Notes under the pieces: model-generated
Told to the model about the DNA's origin: nothing
What the model saw: only the letters and a program-made list of their open reading frames with translations
Database searches by the model: none
Assembly (NCBI RefSeq): GCF_002865645.1
Contig: NW_020194684.1
Coordinates: forward strand, 1,023,308-1,087,307
Reading direction: 5' to 3'
From: Hyaloscypha bicolor E
Lineage: Eukaryota; Ascomycota; Leotiomycetes; Helotiales; Hyaloscyphaceae
DNA: 64,000 nt
In this document: positions 40,165-53,301 of the stretch, in pieces
Numbering within the stretch: the stretch's first letter is position 1
How the letters are laid out: the number at the start of each line of letters is the position of its first letter
Program-made: the position numbers and the translations under genes

Positions 40165-41404
40165 ATTTATAATATTAAAATTAAGTTTTTAATAAGTTTA
40201 AATATATAAAGTATTTTAGTAAGTTTTATAATTTATATAAAAGCCTTTAGAGCTACTTATAAAAATAGAATACTTTTTATAATAGCTAAAATTTGGGCTT
40301 TATTTATTATAATTACTAAAATAAAAGTATTTAATATCTTATATTTAATAAAGGCCTTTTATAAATAAATTATATATTAAGAGCTTTTAAAATTAATTAT
40401 TTATAATAAAACTTTATTATAAATAGACTTTACTAAAGCTATTTAACTAGTTTTAATATTACTAGTATTTATTATAGGCTTTTTAATAAACTTTTTAGAC
40501 TCTAAAAAAAGTTTTTTACTTTTTTAAAAAAAAATTATTAAAGGCTTTATACTAAAGCTTTTCTTTTATTTTTTACTTTTATAATTTGATTTTTTATAAT
40601 CTTATTTATTATAATTAAAGTACTTTTCTTAAAATGCTTTTTTAAGGATTTTTTTTTTCTTATTTTTAATAATTAAAATAGATTTCTTTAAAGCTTTCTT
40701 TTAATTTATTCTTTATTTATATTTATTAAAATAAGTTATAATTATATTAAATTTAGTAATAGTTTTACTAATTTCTAATTATAATATTAAAGAAATAAAG
40801 TACTTATTTAAAACTTTAATAGCTTTAAAAAAAATTAATATTTTAAGAATTTTAAAGGTTTTTTTTATAAAATTAATAATTTCGATTTTATATTATATTA
40901 TAAAATACTGAATTTTATAATTATTATTATAATAATAATATCTTGTTTTATTAGCTTATAATTAATAAAAGCTTGAATATTAATATTAAATTATTATATA
41001 TATATATAATAGTTTTAGTATTTTTTATTATTTTTTAATTATTTTAAGAAATAATATATATTATAAGGCTTTCTAAATATATAAACTTATAATTTTAATA
41101 CTTGTTTTAATATTTATTATTTTTATATAATTACTAGAAAGCCTTAAAGCCTTATAATTACTTTTATTTCTAAAGCTTTAAGCTCTTAAATTCTTTATAA
41201 ATTCCGGGTTTATAATAATAATTTTAATTTTTAAACTAATTATATTTTATAAGTTTTAATTAATTAAAAGTCTATAATTAAATATTATAAGTCTAATAAT
41301 TCGAAGCTTTTTTATATTAAAGTTATTTTCTAATAAATTAATTTAATAATTTATAATTTATTAAACTAGCTTAATAAAGTAAAAGTTATATATATATAAT
41401 ATAA

Positions 41405-41776
41405 ATTAAATAAATAATATTAAATAAATAATATTAAATAAATAATATTAAATAAATAATATTAAATAAATAATATTAAATAAATAATATTAAATAAATA
41501 ATATTAAATAAATAATATTAAATAATAAATATTAAATAAATAATATTAAATAAAATACATGATTAAATAAATAATATTAAATAAATCAATATTAAAATAA
41601 ATAATATTAAATAAAAATAATATTAATAAATATATTAAATACAATAATATTAAATAAATAAATATTAAATAAATAATCATTAAATAAATAATATTAAATA
41701 AATAATATTAAATAAATAATATTAAATAAATAATATTAAATAAATAATATTAAATAAATAATATTAAATAAATAAT
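41405..41776. repeat. 14-bp tandem array (ATTAAATAAATAAT)n
   Basis: About 26 copies of a 14-base unit. Both flanks are nearly perfect, while the centre (about 41520-41690) has small indels and substitutions, including rare C and G. Confidence 0.85.
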
Positions 41777-42065
41777 TATTTTATAATAATAAATAGCTTA
41801 TATATATAGTTTTAAATTCTTTAAATTATATATATTAAATTTCTAAACTAAAGAGTCTTATATTAAATTATTTAATTTTAATTAAACTAATTTAATTTTA
41901 TAAAATATATTATATTTAATAATAAGCTTATAATTTAAATTCTATTAATATATAGTTTTTAAGGCTTTATTTTAGGATATTAAGCTTTAAAATATTTAAT
42001 TTAAAGCTTATTAAACTTATTAAAAGCTTTAATTCTCTAATTTTAATAATAAAATAATAAAATAT

Positions 42066-42168
42066 AAAATATATATTTATATATTATATTTATATATTAT
42101 ATTTATATATTATATTTATATATTATATTTATATATTATATTTATATATTATATTTATATATTATATT
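42066..42168. repeat. 13-bp tandem array (TATATTTATATAT)n
   Basis: About eight head-to-tail copies of a 13-base AT-only unit, ending 45 bp before the left LTR of Gypsy-2. Confidence 0.8.
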
Positions 42169-42213
42169 TCTATTATTATTTAAATATTTACTTTCTTTAA
42201 TTCTTTCTCTTTC

Positions 42214-42511
42214 TATAATATATATAGTATTATATATAACTTAAAGATATATAATAAACCTCGGATATTACAAGTATTAATTAGGGAGATTAAAAGCCCT
42301 TTAATATTACAACTAACTACTATTTATATTATAAGTATTAGACTTATAAATTACTAATTATATATATATTATCGGGGCCTTCTATTTAGAAAGAGCTTTC
42401 CTGGACCTTAAAGAAGAAATAGAGATTAGTTCTATACTAAATTTAATATTATAGTTTTATAATATACTAATTTATTTTATTATCTTATTATCTACTAATA
42501 AATACTTTATA
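42214..42511 (+). repeat. Gypsy-2 5' LTR, 298 bp
   Basis: It begins TATAATATATATAGTATTAT and ends AATACTTTATA, and is the reverse complement of the Gypsy-1 LTR. The same length as its partner supports exact boundaries. Confidence 0.9.
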
Positions 42512-45500
42512 AGCTAATCTCTTTACCTTTAAAGAAGGTAGTTTAATAAGTAATTATATCTCGAAATTTATAAAATATATAATTTCTTACCGGAACTATT
42601 TCTATAGAGGAAGTTAACTAGATTAATCCTAATATAGGTAATAGTAAAGGCTTGTCTAATACTTTTAATAGAGCCTCTTAAAAGCCTCTAAAAGCTAGTA
42701 ATAATAACAGAAATAATTCCGGTAATAATTAAAATACCGAGATTAATACTTAAATTACTATTACTTAAACTATAGAATAGAGATTATATATTAATATCGA
42801 AGTACTCTAATAAAAGTGAGAATTAGTAAATATAATTAACTAATATATTCTATAGTTAAAGTAATATAAAAGTATTTTTAGAAATATCTTATAGTTTACT
42901 ATATTTTATAGAAATTCTATTTATAAATCTATTCTATTTTCTTTAGTAATTTCTATTAGAGAACTTCCTGAAATAAAGTTGGAATCTATTTTCTTTCCTA
43001 ATATAATAAGTTTTAAAAGTAATTTTAATACTATTTATTAGAAACTATTATATAATATCCTAAAGATATATTTGAACTAAAAGAAGCTTTTTAAAATCTA
43101 GATATCTAATTTATATTATAGAAAGTTCTTTAAAAAATATAGAATATTTATATTTTTCTAGAAAATAGTCTTTAGAACCTAACCTTAAACTTATAACAGA
43201 TACTTTTCTAGAATTAATTCTACTATAAATACTTTTAAAAACAAACTTTATAATATTTGGGAAATTATAATAAAGTAAAGCCTATTATTATATAAGGTTT
43301 ATTAGAAGTAATTTAAGGCCTATTTAGCTAATATATTTCAAATACCTTAAACCTATTAATAAGATATCTTTAAAAAGCTCTGAGATCTTTATTAGAAGAA
43401 TAGTAAAATAGTTATTGAGTTATATATTCGAATAATTAGTTTCAAAATTAACTAGAACCTATATTTTAAAAGAAACCGGATTCGAACTCTTAATATTACT
43501 TTATTTAACTATAAGACTTATTAGATATTTATATTTATCTTTTTAAAAAATAAAGCAATATCTGTTTTCAAATAACTTGAAAAAGCTTAGAAAGCAGAAT
43601 ATACTACTTATTCTAAATTAAGAAGAATAAAGGCAGAAAAGTCTAGTAAAAGCAATTCTGCCTTTAAGAACTCTAATTTAGCAAATTCTAATTTATAAGG
43701 CTATTAAAAAAGAAAAGATAAGTTCCGAAAATTATATAAGAAACTTTTAGATAATATTTTAGTTTCTTTAAAGTTTTAATAGAGTACTAGTTCTATTTTA
43801 GATATAGTTTATTAAACTTATAGATAGAAAGGGCATTTTTCAGGAAATATAAAGTATTTTAAATATACTAAATAGGCTTAATAGAACTTTAATAAGGTTA
43901 AAATTATAGAAGAATTAAGGTATTTATAAAAGTAGATTAATACTATTATTATAAAGAAGTATTCTAGAAAAGATTTTTCTAAAGAATAAAGAAAAGAAAA
44001 AGCCAAATTTTAAATATTAATAATTTAGCTATAATAAAAAAGATATATTACTTTATATAACTATTTAAATAAGATTAATATAGCTAAAAATGGATATTTC
44101 AGAAATATATAATAGACTCAGTAATATCGGATTAAACTATAACTTCTTTAATAATAATTAGGCTTAAAGCTAGAGCTTTATTATCTTAACTAAATATAAC
44201 TAAAAATTTGTAATCTTTTATAGAAATAGATTCAAAATTTATTAAGCTTATAATCTTAAGATATTTATTATAGATAATTATAATAAAATATATTCTTTTA
44301 AACTCTAGTTCTATAAGTATAAGAATATTAGCTTTTATAGCTTTATTTTTAGTATAAAATTTTATAAAGTAACTCTTATATAATATATAGACTATATTAA
44401 GAAATAATAGATATATATATCTATATAGCCTAATAATATTGAGATTCTAATACTAAAAGAGTTTAGTAAAAAGCTTAATTAGTATTTTAAGCTAGTATCT
44501 CAAGTCTTATTCTTAACTAAAGACAAATATAACTATTTTAGATAATAGGCTTTATATATTTGTAATAGTTACTAGATCTCTATTTTATTATATAGTTCTA
44601 TATAGGCCTTTATATAATCTATTAGGGATCTAACTAGAAGTATTATATTTATATTTATAGAATATACTTTATAAATATTAAATAAAGTCTAGTAAAAGCC
44701 TAATAAAAGTATTTATTCTTTTTATTTTTAAGAAAGATAAAGAGCTATACTTTTATATTAATTATTATAGACTTAATTAAGTTATAATTAAGAATCGGTA
44801 TCTGCTTTCTTTTATTAATAAAACTCTCAACTGGTTCTAAAAAGCCAAGATCTTTATAAAGCTAGATCTTAAGAATATATATTATTAGGTAAGAATTTAT
44901 AAAAAATACAAATAGAAAACAGCTTTTAGAACTTACTATAACTATTTTAAATATCTTGTAATATTTTTTAGGCTAGCTAATATACTAGCTATATTTCAAG
45001 TATATATTAATATTATATTTATAGGGCTTCTAAATTATTTTATAGTTATTTATCTAAATAATATCCTTATTTACTTTCGAAATAAAAGTAAATACTATAA
45101 TTATATTTACTAAATACTTACTAGGCTATATAAAAATAACCTGTTTTATAAACTTAATAAATATAAATTTAATATTAAAAAAGTCGAATTTTTAGGCTTT
45201 TTTATTAGAATAAAAGATATTTATATAGATCCTAAATAGATCTATAGTATTATTAAATAGCTAGAACCAGAATTATTCTATAATATCCAAATATTTCTTA
45301 AATTTATTAATTTCTATTACAAATTTATCTACTATTATTTTCAGGTAACTATAAACTTAATAGATCTTTTAAAAGAAATAGAAAAGAGCCGGAAATCCGG
45401 TCTCTTTATATAGATAGATAAAATAGCTAAAAGCTTTTACTATAATATTTATTCTAGTTTATTTTAACCTTTCTAAAAAGAGTTATATTAAAACTAATAT

Positions 45501-47969
45501 ATTGAAATTTATAATTACTAGTATTATTTTATAATAAGTTAATTCCAGTAATAGCCCGAAAAAATACTAGTATCTAGTAGTATTCTAGTTCTAGAAACTT
45601 TCTAGAGCCGAATATAACTATAATATCTATAATAGAAAGCTACTTGCAATTACTAAAGCTTTTAAGTATTAGTACTATTACCTTAAAAAGTTCAGATTTA
45701 TAATCGAGGTTATTATAGACTATAATAATTTTCGATATTTTATAGAAATAAAGTATCTAGAAAGCTATTAAATATATTAGATAATATATCTTATAATATA
45801 TAATTTTAATATTATTTACTATAGAGATACTTTAAATCTAGTAAATAGATCTAGTAAAAGATCTAATTATAAAAAAGGTTCTATTAATATAACTTGACTT
45901 TTAACTTTTTAAAATAAGTTAACGAAAGCTTTTATAGTTATAATTTAAAGATCTTTATAGATATCTAAAGAGTTCCCTTTTTAAAATAAGTATTATTTAA
46001 TATTTACTATATTTATAATAGCTAAAAAGAAATATTTACTATAAGATAAATAGATAGATTATCTTATAGATCTCTTAACTATAGAATTAGTTAAAAAGCA
46101 AAGTATAGAGAGATACTTTAAAAGCTCTATTACTATAACTAAGGTAATAAGAATATCTATAACTATATTACTTAATAAAACTAAAGACTTTTTAATTTCT
46201 CGAATTTTTAAATTAGATAATTATAAATATCTAATTCCCTATATATAAATATATATAGCTACTAAAAGAGCTATAATACTAGCCTCTCTATCTGAATTTC
46301 TTTTAAATATTATTCAGATAGCTTAGAGAAATAATTTTTAATATTAGAATATTATAAAATAGAGACTTAGTAAAAAAGATATTAAAAGAAAAGAAATCTA
46401 GAAAAATAATTTAGGCCTATTTAGATACTATTCCAGAATCGTTATATCTAATAATCCCGTTTTATATCAAGAAGTTATAAAGCTTTATTATAATAATCTA
46501 ATAGCTAGATATTATAAAATAGAGAAAACTCTCGAGTTTCTTAGAAAATTCTAGTATTAGAAGAATATAGAAGAAGATATTTGTAATTATTATTGAGAAT
46601 ATAATATCTATTAGAGAATTAAGATAAAGAGGCATTTATTATATAGTCTATTTAGCAGTTTACTATAGCTTAAGAAACTCTAAAATAAGATCTCTATAGA
46701 TTTTATTATAGGTCTATTATTATATAAAAATCTAGTAAAAGATTTCGATTTTAATATAATTCTTATAGTTATTTACTAGTACTTTAAAATAGTAAGATAT
46801 ATTATATATTATAAAACTATTAACTTTCCAGAATTTACTAAAATTATATAGAAATATATTTTTTTAATTTTTAGTCTCTCTAATAAAATTATTTCTAATC
46901 GAGAAATAGTATTTACTAGCTAGTTCTAGTTTATTTTCTACTTCTATTTAATATATAAATAGTATTTAAATATAGCTTATTATTTTCAGATAAATAATTA
47001 GATAGAAAGATAGAACTAGGTCTTAAAATACTACTTGAAATATTATTATAATATTTAAAAGAATAACTAGTTTAAGAAATTATTTTTTACAGAATTTATA
47101 TATAATAATTTAAAATATTAGATTTTATAGAATATATTTTTCTATATATATTATAAATATTATTCTTAACTTCTATAGAATCTTAAAAACAGAATTATAA
47201 GAAAGATACTAGCTATATATAAGAGGCTAGAAACCTTTAAAATAGAATAAAGAAAGCTTAAAGATTTATAATATTATATATAAAATAACCGGAAAACCTA
47301 TTATAATAAATACCAATTAGCTAAATACTATTTTAAAAAAGCCTAAATAATACTATTAATAAAGAATATTAAACTTAAAGCAGAAAAGCTTAAACTAAAG
47401 TTTATAAATCTATTTAGAATTCTTAAATATATTAGTAATTCGGTATATAAGTTAGAACTACTAAATATATATAATTATTTATATCTAACTTTTTATATTT
47501 CTTTTTTTAAAAAGTATATAATAAAAAAGAATTAGAAGCTATATTTATATTTCTTTAGAGAACTTCCGGAATTAGTAAATAATAATAAAAAATAAGAATA
47601 GAAAATAGAAGCTATTATTAATTATTAATAAGATAATAGAAGTAAGAAATAATAGTATTTAATTAAATAGAAAGCCTAGTCTAAAGATTATAATATCTAG
47701 TTATCTATTTTCTCTAACCTTAAAAATTCTAAAGAACTTCTAAAATTATATAACTAAAACTATAGTTTAGAATCCGAAATTATCTTTTAATAATCTTTTA
47801 AAATTAAAAAGAATTCTGAACTATTAAGAAAAAGGCTATTTAGAAGAAAGAGAGAATCTAAATAACTAAAAAAAGGTCCAGAATAATAATAGAGATATTT
47901 TTTCTCTAGATTTTTTTATTTATAAAGGTTTTTTAAAGTTTTATTAAAACTTATAAGAATTATATTTAA

Positions 47970-48853
47970 ATTATTAGAAAAAGATTCAGAATTAAGAAAG
48001 ATTTATTATAAATAAACTAGCTATAGATATCTCAAATAAATAAACTCTAATTCTTATAAATTCCCAATTTCTAAAGTAAGAATACTAAATACTAGCTCTA
48101 TTTAGAACTTAGTAAAGAATCGGCTAATACTCTCCAAAATCTATTTATCTCTTAATAAAATATAGTTATACTATAATAATATTAGTATTAAGGATATTAA
48201 GAGAAGTAAATAAGGAACTTATAATAGCTATATATATCTTATAGAAAGCTCGAACTTCTGAAATTAAGTCTCGAATAGCTATAAGTATTATATTATTAGT
48301 ATTTGAAATACTAGTAGTAGACTATTTAGTAATCTCTATAATAAGCTTAGTAATAAAATTAATACCTTAAAAATAGATATTATAGTATTTCTTTAAGAAA
48401 TTAGTAAATATCTAAATATATTAGAAAAAACTTATTTTCGGAATACTAATTCAAATAGTATTATTATCTACTTTATTAAAACAGGAAAAAGAATTTCGAA
48501 ACTTATTAGTATTCTTCCAGTTTTCGAAAACCTAATTAATTATATTATTCTTATTAGTATAATACTATTTAGAATATACTTTAAGAAATTTCTTAAAAGT
48601 TATAATAGTATTTTCCTAGAACTAGCAAGCCTCTAATAAATAGTAAGAAATCTGAAATTATATTAGCTTTAATAAATATTAAAACTAAAAAACTTACTAA
48701 TATATAAAACTTAGAATACTTATTATAATAGTTATAATTCTTCTTACTAGATACTATAATATATAAGATAAAGGAATTAATAAGTAAATACTTGAAATAT
48801 TTCAAGTATTTATTAGTAATAGAAAAGAAGACTATAAGATTATCTTTATACTT
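47970..48853 (-). other. Antisense reading frame in Gypsy-2
   Basis: The counterpart of the frame at 32021-32915 in Gypsy-1, on the strand opposite to pol. A stretch near its start (48593-48805) is still fully open and contains KYFKYLLINSF, SKKNYNYYNKYSK and ANIISDFLLF. The rest is interrupted only by TAA/TAG at positions where the two copies agree in frame, ending near NKSFLILNLFLII. Conservation of frame without indels in two independently RIPped copies argues that the ancestral element encoded a protein here. Confidence 0.5.
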
Positions 48854-49538
48854 ATTATTATAAGGACAGATAACGAAACTAGAAGAAGATATTATAGAAT
48901 TAATTAAAAATAATTAAAGAAGACTTGAAAAAAGATAGAAGAAGAAACTAGAAAGTAATAATAGAAAAAGTTATTATATATATAGTTATTAGAAAGAAAG
49001 AGAATATATAGTAATATAAAGAGATTCTTTTATAGAGATAGAGAACTATCTGGATTAATTACTAGTTTTTGAGCTAGTTCTAATCAGAAATTAGTATAAT
49101 TAATTAATATATACTTCTAGAAGCCTATATATAATCTCTAGAACCTCAGAAACATTTATATAGATTTCTTATATAAATATTTATTAAATTCTTTCTATAT
49201 AGCTATTTAGATTATTCTAATATAAAATCTAATAAATAGTATTAATTTTATAGAATAGTACTTTAGTATTTTGAATTAAGCTAATTAGAATATTTAGATC
49301 TCAAACGAAATTGTAATTACTAGCTAGTCTTTATACCTGAAATGTAATTACTCTTTCTTCTTATTTACTTAGCCCTAATCTAATTAGATAATTTTTATAT
49401 CTATAATCCAGATTATATTAGTAAATCTATCTCTTAAGATACTAGAAGTTTATTTCGATTAAATACTCAATTAATTAAATATTTTACTAGAATGAATTAA
49501 TAGATCTTAGAAATAAGATTCTAGAAGAGAGATATAGT

Positions 49539-49836
49539 TATAATATATATAGTATTATATATAACTTAAGGATATATAACGAACCTCGGATATTACAGGT
49601 ATTAATTAGGAAGATTAAAGGCCTTTGAATATTATAACTAACTACTATTTATATTATAAGTATTAGGCTTATAAATTACTAATTATATATATATTATTAG
49701 GGCCTTCTATTTAGAGGAGGCTTTTCTGGACCTTAGAGAAGAAATAGAAATTAGTTCTATATTGAATTTAATATTATAGTTTTATAATATACTGATTTAT
49801 TCTATTATCTTATTACCTACTAATAAATACCTTATA
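49539..49836 (+). repeat. Gypsy-2 3' LTR, 298 bp
   Basis: The partner of 42214-42511, differing mostly by transitions. It is preceded by a purine-rich tract (AGATTCTAGAAGAGAGATA) that fits a polypurine tract, and followed by target duplication CTTTC. Confidence 0.9.
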
Positions 49837-49841
49837 CTTTC

Positions 49842-50794
49842 TTTTTCTTCTTCTTTTTCTTTTTCTCTTTTTTTCTCTTTCTCTTTTTTTCTTCTTTTTT
49901 TATAAATATAAAAATAAAAGTAAAATAAAAATCTTTTTATTAAAAATTTATATTATATTTTATAAAAAGACTAAATACTAAATCTTTAATATTTATAGCT
50001 TATATTTTAGTAATTATAGCCCTAAAATTTAGTAATAAATAAATAACTTATAATTATAAGACTTTCTTTTTTTTATAAATTATATTTCATAAAACTTATT
50101 TTTTATTTTTTATTTTATAATAACTAGAATTATATAATTAATATAAACTTAACTTTAGTTAAAATTTAAATTAATCTCAATTATATTTATTTACTATTAT
50201 ATTTTATTTCTTTTTTTTTAGCTTTAGATTTTATAAAATATTAGAATTATAAATTTTTATATCTTATTTTATTACTTTATTTCTATTATTATATTTCTTA
50301 TTTCTTTCTTATTTCTTTTTCTTATATATATAAATAAGAATTAAAAAAAGTAATATTTTAAGTAATAATATAATAAAGATATAAGAATTTTTAATAAAAT
50401 ATATATATATATTAAATTATAAGTTATAAGTTATAAGTTAAAAGTTTATTTAAATAATTAATTCTTATAGCTTTTTATATAATAAAAGTATATATAAGCT
50501 AATTATTTATAATCTCTAATTACTTATTTCTTTTTAATATAATAATAATATAAACCAAAATTTTAAATAACTTTAATATAATAATTTAAAAACTTTCTAA
50601 TATTTTTTTAATACTTGAAAAAAAAAATTTAAAATTTAAAAATTTATTTTTAATTAAGCTTTAGTAAAGGATTTAATAATAAGGCAAAAATTATAAAAAT
50701 AAAAATAAATTTTATAAGTAATTTTGATTATATTACTAGTTTGAAATAAATATATAATTATTATAAAGTATTAATTTATAATAAAATTTGTAAT
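49842..50794. other. AT-rich flank, no gene
   Basis: It starts with a CT-rich tract (49837-49900) that was the Gypsy-2 target, then A/T homopolymer-rich DNA. A 36-base unit (TTATTATAAAGTATTAATTTATAATA-like) at about 50756-50790 is a tandem partial copy of the boundary repeat that follows. No coding frame is seen. Confidence 0.4.
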
Positions 50795-50898
50795 TATTAT
50801 AAAGTATTAATATATAATAGAATTTATAATTATAATAAAGGCATAATTAAAACCCGATTTTTTGGGGGTGGGCTATTAGGGGATATAGGTAATTGGCC
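50795..50898. repeat. Boundary repeat, copy 2 (104 bp)
   Basis: It starts TATTATAAAGTATTAATATA and ends AATTGGCC. It has the same length and orientation as 2816-2919, again placed across the AT-to-GC switch, with the shared GATTTTTTGG in the centre. The GC-rich half of each copy is less mutated than the AT half. Confidence 0.6.
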
Positions 50899-52869
50899 CG
50901 TAAATCTGCTCGAAAACGCAGCAGAATCGAGCTTATCGATCCTTATCGGGGACAGTCCGACTGTCGATTCGACTGTCCCGAGACATATCGTTTCTCCGTT
51001 GTTGAAACTAGGTGTACGCATCAGCAAATTGTCCAATACTGCAAGCGTACAATCACGCACCTCTTCCATTTTTCTTTTGTGTTCGTTAGATCCTCGGCCG
51101 TCTTCGCTCTGTGGGCCTTTTGCCTCTCCAATTCCTGTTTCAAGTCTCTTTCCGCGCGTCCACTTTTCTCACGAGCCAATCGCCTTCTCTCATAATCTGA
51201 CTACACCTTATCAAGACACATTTCTTCTTCGCGATCAAGCTCCTGGTCTCGGTCCTTACCTATGCCCAAGAATTTGGAGTAAGCGTTCTTCTTTCAAGCA
51301 GTGTCGGGAGTGCAATGTTTCAGCTAATTTAGGACATTACCAGTAGAATGTTACAGGAGATATCGGACATTGTTATAAGATAAATTAGTACTCTGGGGCA
51401 CTGGAACTTACAACGATCTCCTTGGGCGGCTACATCCTCCAACAGCAGCTGCTCCCTTTGTTTTCTATCCTCATACGTCAATAATTTAGCTTGCTTCAAC
51501 CCTTGTTCAAATTGTCGCTTTGTCACCTCGGATGTCTTTCTTTGCATCCCAAGCCTCAATCTTTTCAAACGATTGCCATCCTCAAGCTCACGAAGCTTGT
51601 TATCATAAGCAACTTGTCGCTGCTCAGATTCATAGTCTCGTTCATCCTTCTCGGCATCAGCCTTCATTTTCCGCAGTTCCTTCTCCCTCTCAGCTTTAGT
51701 TCGGCTATCCTCCAACATCTTCCGATGCTCACTCTCCTCAGCTTCCAGCCTCCGTTGATGTGTGGCGATCAGCTGTTGTCGATGCCTCCTACGCTCATCG
51801 TCGTCAAGCAGCAACTGTTGTGCCTTTTCCTTAAAATCCGCTTGTCTGCGTCTCACGTCGTCCAGTTGATGTTGCCTAATTGCTTCCTGTGCCATCTCTC
51901 TATCCTCCACATCAGCCTCTCTCTGCTTCTTAACCAATTCTCGGTGCTTTTCCTCGTCCCACTCCAGTTGTTGCCTCAGAGCAGCCTTCCTATCTCTCTC
52001 TCCATTTTCCTTTGCCCTTTTCTGCTCTCTTGCAAGTTCGGCTTCTTGTTCCTTCACTTTCCTATCATACTCTTCTTTTCTCTTTTTTTCTTGGTACTCC
52101 TCTTCCATCCTACGTCTTTTCTCCTCAGTATCATCGCGGGCTTGCTGCCTCTTTCTATCCGCCTCAAGCCTAACTCACTCCCTCTCCATCGCTGCCTCCT
52201 GTCGCTGCTTTTTAAGCCATGCTTCATGCTGTCTCTCCTTCGCTTCATAGTCTATTGTACGTCAGTAAATCTGTGATGGAAAAGCCCGAAACAAAAGTCA
52301 AGCAATTCTACACCGAAAGCCCATCCACATTCTAGAGATCACAACCAGCTCAATAACCAAAGCAACGAAGACGAGAAAATCCTCAACCTACCATCCATCA
52401 CCTCAATCCTCCGCCTTTCCACCTCCGGGTCCCTCCCCCTCCCCCTCGCCGCCAGCTCCTCCTCCTCAGCCTGCCGATCCATCTCTCTAATCCTCCTCTC
52501 ATGGTCGCCCTTCGTATCATCCGCATCCCTGACTTGCTTTCTCCTTCGCTCCATCTCCTCCCGCTGCTGCTTCTGCATTCGCTTCCTATGCTCTTCTTCC
52601 TCGTCCTGTTCTTCCTTCTGTCTAGCCTTCAGCCCGTTCTGTCTTTCGGCAGTGTCGGCTATCTGTTGGTTGACAAGCTGCATTTTCTCTGCGGCCTCTT
52701 CGGCTCGCTTGCGTTGCTGATCTTGCATGGAAGTGCCGGAAGGGATTATGGTGGCTGAGAAAGAGGGTAAGCCTGTTTTTGGCATGACCGTGGTGTCTTT
52801 GCCGTAGGTACCCTTTCCGGACTGGCATGCAACGCAGTTCACGACGCCGCCGTTGCAGATGTAGGGCAT
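50830..52869 (-). pseudogene. Long coiled-coil protein gene with premature stops
   Basis: The start ATG at 52869 opens a Cys-containing N-terminus (MPYICNGGVVNCVACQSGKG, then TVMPKTGLPSFSATIIPSGT). After about residue 50 the protein is almost entirely charged coiled coil (Glu/Lys/Arg/Gln). Intron 1 is 52252-52391 and joins in phase. In-frame TGA at 52175-52177 interrupts AAMERE…VRLEADRKRQ, and in-frame TAG at 51201-51203 interrupts EEEMCLDKV…SDYERRRL. Each would be made by one C-to-T change (CGA, CAG), though the second could lie in an unrecognised intron. At 51069-51073 one extra base in an A5 run (minus strand) would join DLTNTKEK to MEEVRDCTLAVLDNLL. The gene ends at the AT boundary. I read it as a gene decayed by leaking RIP; the function of the family is not known to me. 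Confidence 0.6.
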
Positions 52870-53301
52870 GCTAGGTATCCTGACGGTGTGGTTAGGACTG
52901 TGATGTGTGGAGTTCTATCTCTGTGTATCTGTAAGACTATTTGATCTTCGAAGAGGGAAAGTGGAAACTAGCTGCCTCGATAGTTCGGTTACCTTTCTCC
53001 CGGGTCTGGTTGTGAAGAGTTGAAGAAAGAGAAGGACCGAGAATGGAGAAGAGCAGTTAATTTATCTCTATTCCTTTCCTCACTCGAATCATCCACTCGA
53101 GGAAGGCGACGGAAATAAGGCATGATTCACACCTCGCTCTTTATCATACTTACTCTCTACCACACTCACTCTCCAATATACTCACACTCCATTTCACTCA
53201 CTACCTCACAATATTCTCTCCCTCCCGCCTAATTTGTACGAACGATAGTACTCGCCCATCGTTCCTCGGCTCTTATCTCACACTCCATAAGCTGTACAGT
53301 T
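52870..53301. other. Upstream region of the coiled-coil gene
   Basis: Pyrimidine/AC-rich leader-like sequence with ACTCAC and TACTCACTC tracts (53090-53290) on the + strand, probably promoter and 5' UTR of the minus-strand gene. No coding frame. It ends at the 11-bp direct repeat flanking the TIR element. Confidence 0.4.

Larger units (their letters stand above)
40165..42208. other. AT-rich region with satellite arrays
   Basis: No gene or recognisable transposon. The first 1.2 kb is homopolymer-rich A/T DNA like that at 23809-25269. It then contains two tandem arrays listed separately (14-bp and 13-bp units), leading directly to the Gypsy-2 insertion site. Confidence 0.4.
42214..49836 (+). 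mobile_element. Ty3/Gypsy retrotransposon Gypsy-2, full length, RIP-degraded
   Basis: A 7,623-bp element of the same family as Gypsy-1 but in the opposite orientation. LTRs are 298 bp (42214-42511 and 49539-49836), with a perfect 5-bp target duplication CTTTC at 42209-42213 and 49837-49841. Pol is on the + strand: reverse transcriptase at about 44730-45200 (LINWF-KAKIFIKLDLKN-like, then a YLNNILIYF catalytic site), RNase H to about 46100, integrase around 46300-47200 and a chromodomain-like tail near 47300-47600. Gag-like sequence precedes pol. Stops are TAA/TAG throughout. The last 1.9 kb before the 3' LTR carries the antisense frame. Confidence 0.9.

Noticed and set aside
41405..42168. Tandem arrays considered as a CRISPR-like or centromeric satellite
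   Set aside because: No unique spacers, so not CRISPR; arrays are under 400 bp and single, too little to argue for a centromere.
51491..52276. Long + strand frame (261 codons) rich in Leu and Ser
   Set aside because: It is the antisense shadow of the coiled-coil gene; Glu/Lys/Arg codons read backwards as Leu/Phe/Ser.
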